This document shows, in pieces, positions 56,516-64,000 of a stretch of DNA of 64,000 nt. Source of the stretch: Enoplolaimus lenunculus (taxonomy: Eukaryota > Nematoda > Enoplea > Enoplida > Thoracostomopsidae). Below the pieces are notes generated by a model, which was not told the DNA's origin, did no database searches, and was given only the letters and a program-made list of their open reading frames with translations. Position 1 is the first letter of the stretch, and the number at the start of each line of letters is the position of its first letter. Position numbers and translations under genes: made by a program. The DNA is taken from the NCBI GenBank assembly GCA_030248215.1, contig JASANG010003184.1, positions 62,001 to 126,000 of the forward strand, given 5' to 3'.

Positions 56516-57007
56516 TGATGGAAAAATTCTCAGTTAGTATCTTTAAAACAAAAAATCAATAAATTTCTAATAATTTCTTTGAAAAATCCAAATTATACTT
56601 CTAACTTTGATTTTACATCATTTACATCACGTTTTATGTTGTGAACCGTGCCCGAGACGGAGTCACCGAGCAATCTATAAACCTTTACTGATAAACAAAA
56701 CCTTTGAAAAGACGAACAGCTGAAAAAACAGCTATAAAAGATCAAAAGATATCGATATACTATCATTCGAACAGTGTTATTGACGGCAACAAACCATCCA
56801 TTGAATATAAATTATTACTCAACATCGCTAGAATTGTATTTTAGGTTGTTTCTTTTCACACACACAAATATATTTGAAGAAAAATTCACGAAACAAAAAC
56901 AATCACTATATACGATGATAGTTGGCAAATATGGTTCTAAAGGTGCTATGCAAGATGTAATGTGTGCCGTGCTTTTTGAACAGGTTTTTAACCGTCATGC
57001 TCTATAA

Positions 57008-57206
57008 CAGCGGCGGATCCAGAAATTTTTGACGTGAAGCGCCCAATGTAAATTGCGAATAGACCTCACGATAAAAGCGAGAGATTAAAGTAAATGCAAT
57101 TCCCTTGGTACAAATGTAAATATTTATAAGGTGCGGACTTTACCAATTTTATCGTAAATAGTTTTCTAATCGTGGTAAGCTCCGCTTTCCTCTGGGTCCG
57201 CTCCGG
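57008..57206. mobile_element. hAT-like MITE, CAGCGGCGGATCCAGAAAT end, reference copy
   Basis: Starts CAGCGGCGGATCCAGAAATT and ends with the worn partner CTCTGGGTCCGCTCCGG. Inner blocks resemble TTACCAATTTTATCG of other copies. No clear flanking repeat. hAT assignment rests on relatives with 8-bp duplications. Confidence 0.65.
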
Positions 57207-57459
57207 TAGTGGAAATGTGTATGGGATGTTCAATTCCAAATCTGTGCACACAGAGCAAATGGCCTTATATCTAAGAAACAGTGTTTTCATTTTGAGACAT
57301 TTGTGCCTTAGGAGCGACTCCCGACATGCATGTCTCGTTGTGAAACTTTTCTGAAATACAGGTTTTCAGTTTTTCAAACTTGAAAGTTTGAAATTTAAAG
57401 ATTACAGACACGTTTGAGACAAAGATGTCCGAAATATAAAAACAGTTTTGTTCACTTTA

Positions 57460-58030
57460 AAAACATCTGCCACGGACGATTTCTATCCAAAAATAATTCG
57501 TCCTCGGACAATTGTTTCTTTAAGAGAATTGGTCGTAGGACAATTGCTCCCTCCCCCAAAAAAAATTATTCAACACCGTTTCTTTACCGACGCATTTCAA
57601 ACGCACCCCCGTGAAAAAACCGTTGTTAAGAATTATTTTCTCTCACGACCGTTCTTCACCCTGCTTCTCATACTATCATTCCCTTTCGCGCATTAAATTT
57701 TATGAGAGGAGATGGTCGTTCAAAGGCCCTTAATATCGTAGCACATCGAGGCAGGCATGGACAAGGGAACGTTTTTATTCTATTGTCAAAGAACAGGTCA
57801 GCAGCTAAACCTCATACCAGATGGCTTGTGAGATACGATGAGAAATCCTATTTTCAATAGAGTTTCAAGAAAAATGCTTCACGATAATTCGACCGTAGAA
57901 AATACGGCATTGGAAAAATTCGTTTCAGATCAATTTCTTCATTTCGAAACATTCCTATCCGACAATTCGTACTCGGAAAATTCGTGCCCGACAATTCGAC
58001 TGGAGTAATTGGTCTCGGAAAGTTTACGAT
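57460..58030. repeat. Region of scattered GACAATT(C/G) units
   Basis: Short units such as CGGACAATTG, CGACAATTCG and GGACAATTGCTCC recur on both sides of a non-repetitive centre, like the subterminal repeats of an unclassified transposon. Between them, 57775-57861 translates to a basic stretch (KNRSAAKPHTRWLVRYDEKS) that may be a coding scrap. Confidence 0.35.
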
Positions 58031-58057
58031 TTAAAAAACTATTGAAACAGAGGTATA

Positions 58058-58537
58058 GCAGAAACAGCCCATGTATAGAACAGGGCAGGAACGTTTTCCG
58101 GAGGGTCTGTAACAGGGTCAGTTTAACCCCTTCTCACATTGAGTTGCCTGGACGCAGCTCAGCGCAGTGTATATACATTAAATAGTATATATCGCACCGT
58201 GTTTAACAATTGCAACACGTATACATAGTACTAAATCACCACAAGACGTGAAAGCCCCCTCGGATTCGAGCGTCAAGCTCCTATCGCTGAGTGGTGATGG
58301 TATACGCCTCCCACTCCAGTCACTGGAGTCCGAATCCTAGGATAAAAGTAGGTCTGAGGGGAAATAGAAAATATTCATGTGAGAAAGGGTTAAGTTTTAT
58401 ACTAAATTTTTTACTTAGGCTTAGGTTTAGGAATAGGCTCATCCTGACGCTTAGGCTTAGGCTTAGGCTTATTCTTAAGCTTAGGAATATGCTTATACTA
58501 CTGTTCGGGCCCTGTTCTATACATGGGCCGAAGAAAC
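58058..58537. mobile_element. TTAGGC-bearing MITE interrupted by a piggyBac-type element
   Basis: The body is 58066-58529; flanks GCAGAAAC and GAAGAAAC agree at 7 of 8. AGCCCATGTATAGAACAGGG and its partner are almost perfect. The interior TTAGGC array is at 58415-58490. The host element reads GTCAGTTTAA, then resumes with TTAAGTTTTATACTAAATT after the insert. The small frames here are repeat translation. Confidence 0.88.
58123..58393 (+). mobile_element. TTAA-flanked piggyBac-type MITE carrying a tRNA-like segment
   Basis: TTAA at 58123-58126 and 58390-58393 flanks a 263-bp body with inverted ends CCCCTTCTCACAT and ATGTGAGAAAGGG. A TTAA target and CCC(T) ends are piggyBac hallmarks. At about 58272-58336 it holds a tRNA-like sequence: A box TATCGCTGAGTGGTGATGG and B box GAGTCCGAATCC. 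Relatives occur at 27466, 38865, 48846 and 55160. Internal pol III promoter boxes inside a DNA transposon are unusual. Confidence 0.82.
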
Positions 58538-58539
58538 AA

Positions 58540-59046
58540 TCTGTAAAGAAATAGTATTGCAAAAAACCCATGAGGGCAACGTAAGAGGTGTACAAAAAAA
58601 TTTACCGCTTCTGGTTTAAATAGTGAAAGTAAAGAGCTTAATTTTAGCTTTATTTTATGTTAAAAGTTTTCCTTGCATGTTAGCCTCGTGTGCCAGCTGT
58701 CCTTTTTACTCGGATCTCGTCCTTGTCCACAAAATTACTTCTGCCATTCCAAATGTGTCAATATGTTAATACTATAATTGACAATAAAAAAAGCATAACA
58801 CATTTCTTTACGTTCAAATTGTATGAAGCGAAGCACCATTTTTTAATTTAATCCTAACTAAAAACTTACCAATCTTTCATTTGAGGAAAAGTTCAATTAA
58901 AAATCACTCAGAAAGGGTAATCTTTGCTCTTATAAACAAAGTAAAGTTTCTCAATACGAACTTAGTTTATAGAAGTAAAATTTAAATTACACCAGTAGCG
59001 CTGGTAAAACGTGTGAGTTTTCAGGTATAAACGATGCTTCGTAGTT
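58540..59046. other. No gene seen
   Basis: AT-rich sequence between two TTAGGC-family elements. Confidence 0.35.
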
Positions 59047-59235
59047 AGGAACCATGTATACATCATGGTCGTAACTGTAGTACAAGCCTAGTCCTCAGTC
59101 GAAACATAAGCCTGAGTGTAAGGATAAGCCTGTACTCTTATTCTGAACTTAAGCCTGCAAATTAGTTTAAAGCTTAAGCTTCACTCTGTAGCAGTTGTAC
59201 GGGAAACAGGTACACCCGTGATCTATACGTGGACG
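59047..59235. mobile_element. TTAGGC-family MITE, strongly diverged
   Basis: ACCATGTATACATCATGG and GATCTATACGTGG mark worn ends; the interior has AAGCCTGAGTGTAAGGATAAG and AGTTTAAAGCTTAAGCTTCACTC in the family order. An older copy than its neighbours. Confidence 0.55.
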
Positions 59236-59754
59236 GAAGTTGTTGGTCTTTATGTTCATTACAAAATCATAGTAAAAGAATAGCCAGTTGTAAGGTTATT
59301 ACATATTAACGGCATATATGAACTGCCTCGCTTCAGATTTAATACACAGAGGTAAATGATTAGTCTTAATTTTACTGAAGTAGTTACAATTCTGGATGAA
59401 ATTTTAGCTGGTCTGCTCAAATTTGCCATGAATGAACAATTACGTGAGTTATAGGCAGTGAGTCAAACGTTAAATTTGGCTGCGATTTTACGTTGAAAAA
59501 ATCAGCCACAAATCTCTCCGTTTACAGCGATCAATAAATCTTTTGTTTGCAACGATCATTAAATCATATTAAGGCATACTTTCATATTATGTGTTCGGCT
59601 TTGATGCGAGAATTAAAAATTTGTTACTGTTGTCCAAAGTTGAACTCTACTGAAATTTGGGGTATTTAGTTGTTGCTGAAATATCCGTAATACGAAAAGC
59701 GATGCTGCACGTATAATGCTTTTAAGCTGTTATGCTTTGAAACGTCGTACCATG

Positions 59755-59922
59755 GGCCTATGAATACCTGAAGGCCGGACCATTTTTGCGGCACCTAATC
59801 TTAAGCTTTAGACTAAATTGTTTGCTTAGGCTTAGGCTTACGAACGTACTTTCCTATACGCTGCGGCTTACGCTTAGGCTACTAAGCTTATACAGTGTTA
59901 TGGCCCTCATCTACACACTGGT
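59755..59922. mobile_element. TTAGGC-bearing MITE, diverged copy
   Basis: GGCCTATGAATACCTGAAGG and GGCCCTCATCTACACACTGG are the worn termini. AAGCTTTAGACTAAATTGTT then GGCTTAGGCTTACG keep the family's order. The frame at 59786-60130 begins in it. Confidence 0.65.
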
Positions 59923-60009
59923 TGAGACTTCAAAATATCTAATTTTTAGAATTTATATTTCATTGTATATGTTTTCAGTGATTTTTTGTTTTATGTTTGT
60001 TTCCCGCAG

Positions 60010-60132
60010 ATTTCCACTTTGGCGGTACCACAATGTTGCTCAAGTAGAATCTTTTCCAATGGAAGTTCAGCGAATCCGCTGTATTACAATATTCTCTCTT
60101 CCGGATATTACTACCAAGACCGTCTATTAGAG
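60010..60132 (+). CDS. Candidate internal exon, unknown
   Basis: Acceptor TTTGTTTCCCGCAG (ending 60009) and donor GTAAAGTC (from 60133) bound 123 nt, exactly 41 codons, open in the frame ISTLAVPQCCSSRIFSNGSS then ANPLYYNILSSGYYYQDRLL and E. Good splice signals and phase 0 at both ends are suggestive. I could not find a matching neighbour exon; the next candidate (60260) starts with its own ATG. No family recognised. Confidence 0.3.
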
Positions 60133-60259
60133 GTAAAGTCATTCAATGTTTCGATTTTGAAAACGTTTTCTGTATTAATAAATGCCATTGATACATATAG
60201 TATTAGTGAAAGCAGAAAAATTTAGGTCTGTTGGCTATAAGCAACCTGCTTAGTGATTT

Positions 60260-60801
60260 ATGTTGATGATAACGTTCGAAATGTCTTTTGTGCTCGACTA
60301 TTACGATGTTATTGCAATATTTTTCAACTTTTGGGTTAAAATTCGATCTTTACCTGAAACGATTAAATATGAAACTGTGAATATCGACTTCGAAACCAAA
60401 ATTTCACATTTGTACGACAATTGCGTTCGGCTCCTTACAAGGTAATGATTGAGTTTTAACTTTTAAACAAGTTAACATGCAGTCCGCAACTAATCAGCGA
60501 TTCAAGAGTGCTGTAGCAGGCAGTAGCGGAGGTTCTCTAAAATTTAACGGTGGGAGCCCAATACAGTTTCGGATCCAGGACTTCTCGGCTGGAAATCAGT
60601 GGTTGATCGATATCCCAAGTGTTCAGAAACCGATGTGAATGCGGTATAGGTACATTGTACGAAATCTACACGTTCCGCAGAGAATCTAAATCTTATTATT
60701 TTTTGAGTATGTCAATCTTTATTTCCACATTCACATTGTGCATATCAACTACCATCATGGAACTTATTAACTTTACTTTTACATATTTTTCTGCCATACA
60801 G
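60260..60801 (+). CDS. Candidate two-or-more-exon gene with a hydrophobic segment
   Basis: Exon A is 60260-60441 and exon B is 60681-60801, joined in phase 2 (donor GTAATG, acceptor ACGTTCCGCAG). The frame is open throughout and ends at a phase-0 donor GTAATGT. The first ATG follows CTGCTTAG by six nt, the spacing seen at the better genes. Exon A gives a mixed sequence (DYYDVIAIFFNFWVKIRSLP, later FETKISHLYDNCVRLLTR). Exon B gives a membrane-like stretch (YYFLSMSIFISTFTLCIST). An acceptor at 60938 would add three codons and a stop (60939-60950), but that end is weak. I recognise no family. It could be chance in AT-rich DNA, though consistent phases and signals argue somewhat against that. Confidence 0.35.
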
Positions 60802-60947
60802 GTAATGTAAATGTTTACATGTGCCCGTGTACGTTCACTGGTTACACTAACGCTGAAAAAATTGATAAAGATGACCAATGATTAATGCTAATCATGGAAA
60901 AATTGTTAGCTACGTTCTGATATTTGGATGCAATCTAGCATTACATT

Positions 60948-61020
60948 TGAATTCATTATCCGGCTCCGGCCAGTAGATTATCCTGCTCCGGCTCCGTCAT
61001 TTATTGATATCCGGTTGCAC
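60948..61020 (-). mobile_element. End of a CAGGGTGCAACCGG-family MITE
   Basis: CCGGCTCCGGCCAG, CTGCTCCGGCTCCGTC and the terminal CCGGTTGCACTC match the family's right end. The other end is not identifiable. Confidence 0.45.
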
Positions 61021-61024
61021 TCCG

Positions 61025-62040
61025 TGGATGCTAGTAACATGAATACTGAATTTATTTTATATAATTTACATGAAGGTTTTTTGCAAGATTTACCGCTGCG
61101 TAAAAACGACTACAGCGGTAAATAAGTATGTTGTGCGACAAAACTAAGCAGCAGCTACCAAGAATTTAAGGAAAATGAGTTATGATTATGGTCAAATCTG
61201 CCAGCTTTTGGTATAGAAGTTTTCTTTTTGTGGTATTTTGGTCTTTTAATATAATTTGATTCAACTCGATTAGTAACAATTCCTGACAGTCTTGATGAGG
61301 TGTCAGAAAATAAACTAAATCGGAAAGCAACCATGTTTGAGCACAAGATATGTCGCATATTGTAATATGAGACCAAACATCCGTAGCCCATCGCAATAAC
61401 GAGTCTTTTCGGTTATTTCCCCAGTTGGTATTTACCTAATGATGGTTGGATTTCAAAATTTTGTGCACATTTAACGTTTTCATGACCTCGGCTCATCATT
61501 CCACGCCCAAATTTGAAGTTTTGAAAAATTCGATGATTTAAGGGTCACTTTTGGGACCCAAAAAACTTTTGTCAAATAGCTAGACAGATTATATTCCATT
61601 TGAGTTGAGTTGAATGGTGTAATATTTTTCGCAGTAAGACGTCTGGCTAACGGTTTATCTGTAGGTAAGCTATTTAGCAATATAGAAGCTCAGAAAAGTA
61701 CGTTTTAACATGTGTAAGGACCGTGCTTTAATTATTCAGCCAAAACTTATTAATATCCGAACTGTTCGCGGAAAATTTTACAATGAGGCTACTGTCCAGT
61801 CTACATATGTGGACACGTGCAAAGATTTGATGTACTTACACTAAACGGTTTCAAGTTAAAAAATTGCAAAATCTGATATTATATGCAAAAAATAACTCCG
61901 TTGTAGGGCCAAAATAAAAATTTAACTTCAATAATAGTTGTAAAAATGACAATGTTCAACGATTCCTAAATTTCCGGATGTAAATTTGGATTCCAGGAAT
62001 AAGGAATTCGATGACAGAAGAAACAAAAAACAAATGTGAA
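61025..62040. other. No gene seen
   Basis: AT-rich. Small frames on both strands at 61155-61680 have no support. Part of 61700-62040 may be worn upstream coding sequence of the piggyBac remnant, but no frame is open. Confidence 0.35.
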
Positions 62041-62048
62041 CGGTTTAA

Positions 62049-62477
62049 TACAAAACTAACAAGAAAGACACCATTCCAAGGTCTGCAGCAATAAATATGT
62101 ATAATAGTGGAACGGATAGGGTGAATTTAGCTGACCAAATCTTGCCTTGCCAACGATACACCTTAAAATCTATGCTTTGGTGTCAGCGGTTGTGCTATCA
62201 TTTCTTCAGTCTTGCTATTATAAACAGCGGGTTTTGTTTTCGAAAACAGGCTAACTCAAGGATGTCACTCGTGGAGTATAAAGCGCGTGTTGCATGCGGG
62301 ATAACAATTCTAGGCTCCTTAAGCAGGCCAAAGCGTGTGCGGCCTAAATTCTATCGCCAACACGACGACGAGCACGATTACGTTGGTCCGAGCGCTCGAA
62401 AACGGAAAGCAGTAGCTTCAGTATCAGATGTAGTTCGCAAGACCGGACAACACTGGACAATTAAAATGAACCAATAA
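62049..62477 (+). pseudogene. piggyBac-like transposase, C-terminal remnant
   Basis: The open frame (ATG at 62097, but open from 62049) reads AINMYNSGTDRVNLADQ, matching the Y-N-x-x-M-G-G-V-D-x-x-D-Q motif of piggyBac DDE transposases with the GGVD replaced by TDRVN. It is followed by the Lys/Trp/hydrophobic block (YTLKSMLWCQRLCYHFFSLA, IINSGFCFRKQ) typical of the segment after the last catalytic Asp. The tail (RPKFYRQHDDEHDYVGPSAR, KRKA) is basic, but the Cys-rich zinc finger usual at the C-terminus is absent. Only about 140 residues of an expected 500-600 remain, and the frame is closed upstream at 62046, so it is inactive. A full-length relative elsewhere in the genome could mobilise the TTAA-flanked MITE at 58127. 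Confidence 0.72.
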
Positions 62478-62660
62478 AAAGCTTAACGTTGTCGAAACAT
62501 TGAATGTATTGCAAAGGCAAGATACTTTTGCAAGCGGTGCCATGTGGAAATTTGCCCTGACTACATGGAAAATTATCATAAATGAATAAGTTTTTGGTCT
62601 TTATGCTTGTTACTTGCCATTGATGTTTCATTTGCCGCAGCTGTATGGGATTTTAAGCTT

Positions 62661-63013
62661 AGTTCAATCAAGACTGAATGATCACTCTAACAAGAGTGTG
62701 CAACTGGGTACATTCTGTGTATTAAAGAATGTACCCGGCACGCGTTGCGTTTTTGGCCTACCCCCCTCATTTTGGGAGGGGGTCGATTTTACGTTCATTT
62801 TACACGTGTATCCGCCAGCCAACACCGAAAATACAATCGGACCACATTTTAGTATATTCATTAGCACATGAATTTCAACATCGGTGGACATTTTGACTCC
62901 GCCCCAAATAGGGGGGTAAGCCAAAAATGCAATGCGCGCTGGGTACATTTTTTACATAGAATGTACCCAGTTGCATACTTTTGTTAAAGGGTATCATGCA
63001 CTCTTGGTTCAAT
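62661..63013. mobile_element. AACAAGAGTGTGCAACTGGG-family MITE, best copy
   Basis: Long inverted repeats: AACAAGAGTGTGCAACTGGG at 62689 pairs with CCCAGTTGCATACTTTTGTT ending at 62985. The arms extend inward for about 70 bp (GTACCCGGCACGCGTTGCGT against GCAATGCGCGCTGGGTAC) and outward to TTCAATCAAGACTGAATG and TGCACTCTTGGTTCAATC. CCCCCCTCATTTTGGGAGGG forms an inner hairpin. Frames on both strands across it are not genes. Confidence 0.85.
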
Positions 63014-64000
63014 CGATTCTAGTGGTGAAATTCGGAATATCTATAGCGATGCAAATTAGGTTTGTCCAGATTTCAAGAAACATTACCACTATTAAGAACG
63101 TTTTGTGTGTAAGTTTACATTGCGTTTCTTTAGTATATAATTGCTACTATTTGCGTAGGTTTCACATCGAGTCAACAAATTACATGTCTTAGTAGTTGTG
63201 AGCAATATAGGGCCATTGTCTGCATAATGGACATTTTATATTTACATATTAAAGCTGGAACGCCGCACATACGTATTTTGGGAAACGTTCCAACAGATTT
63301 TTATTTACTTTGTGTATGCAAATTAAGACTGTATGCATTGAGAACACCTATCGTTTTTCATGCGTTTTATATAATATATAAATCACTATAGCTTTTCAAA
63401 AAGCAGTTTTTAATTTGATTCACTTAATATGAAGGGCCCAGGCAACAGTTTAGCCTAGGGCCGGATATGCCGTAAGCTATTTGCACATGTGTGCAACTAT
63501 GTATACTAGTTTACATTATGACAAGTTAACAATGTCGAAATCAAGCGAGCATATCGTTTAAAACACTTTAAAGGAGTCGGATATATGCCGGAATAATTTT
63601 TCGCACGGTTCCATATTAATAAAGCGATTCATAAAGGGTTAATACACTGATGTTAAATATAATATATGACGCGTATATCACAAAACGTTCGATATGGCTA
63701 AACATAAGGGCTCTCATTCGCACCTTCGGGGCGTTTTTAGACCGAGCGGTAGCTCTGACATACCAAGATTAAAATTATAATTTAAAAATTTATCTTTTTG
63801 CCTCGGTAGAGATACTGAAGGTTTGTAGAAAGCGGGTATTCGAACACCTTTTATATACCAGCCGAAAAATGGTTACAATATATGCTGATAATTATGGTGG
63901 AGCACAGCAAGCCTTTTGTTCGTTTAATCTAACCAAGATGGGTCGGCTATTTTTTCAACTGAATACAGCTTCTAACAAAAACGAAACATAAAATTGTTAG
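63014..64000. other. No gene seen to the window end
   Basis: AT-rich sequence. The frame at 62932-63192 starts inside the preceding element. I see no exon, tRNA or repeat boundary here. Confidence 0.35.

Noticed and set aside
60928-61125. 65-codon frame ending DLPLRKNDYSGK as a terminal exon of the 60.3-kb candidate
   Set aside because: Its first half is a transposon end (CCGGCTCCGG) and no acceptor gives the needed phase without a stop.

Overview
This is a low-gene-density, AT-rich eukaryotic window, most likely from a nematode. Three observations point there: a spliced transthyretin-like (TTL, PF01060-type) secreted protein, a family that is hugely expanded in nematodes; many transposon-like repeats whose interiors are runs of TTAGGC, the nematode telomere unit; and start codons that sit 5-6 nt after a 3' splice-site AG, as expected for spliced-leader trans-splicing. 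Species cannot be read from the sequence. The unfamiliar peptide genes and the repeat load would suit a lineage outside the Caenorhabditis group, but that is inference.

Genes, in order: a 59-aa two-exon gene (10.9-11.2 kb, +); a 148-aa three-exon gene of unknown function (16.8-18.0 kb, +); a single-exon neuropeptide precursor with five Gly-Lys-Arg amidation/cleavage sites giving Tyr-Phe-amide or Tyr-Tyr-amide peptides (22.8-23.4 kb, -); the TTL gene (34.5-35.4 kb, +); a second, two-exon neuropeptide precursor with seven repeats ending in (R/K)AGHY or a variant (36.5-37.4 kb, -). Weaker candidates lie at 30.85, 51.8, 60.0 and 60.3-60.8 kb. Neither peptide family is one I can name. The two peptide precursors and the secreted TTL lie within 15 kb of each other, so secreted or signalling products are locally concentrated.

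Most of the rest is non-autonomous DNA transposons. I recognise at least nine terminal-inverted-repeat families. (1) A hAT-like family with ends GGCCCATGTATAGAACAGGG, 8-bp target duplications and TTAGGC interiors, about 12 copies. (2) A hAT-like family with ends CAGCGGCGGATCCAGAAAT. (3) A hAT-like family with ends CAGGGTGCAACCGG. (4) A TA-flanked family with ends CTGTACTGACCCGAATAAGA. (5) A GC-rich family with ends AGGGTTGCGCTATACT. (6) A family with ends GGGGTTCGCGTTATAACTGG and internal CATATG palindromes. (7) A family with ends AACAAGAGTGTGCAACTGGG. (8) A family with ends GGCCCGTAGC. (9) A family with ends AAGCCTTATTCACACGTGCA. There is also a TTAA-flanked piggyBac-type element carrying a tRNA-like segment, a piggyBac transposase remnant (62 kb), a tRNA-derived SINE (two copies), two large fold-back elements (2.8-4.8 and 21.0-22.3 kb) and a 1.6-kb 26-bp AT-rich satellite (40.9-42.5 kb). 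Several elements are nested, which gives a relative insertion order.

I saw no convincing retroviral, LTR-element or Polinton coding remnant, no CRISPR array, no rRNA, and no tRNA gene I would call intact.
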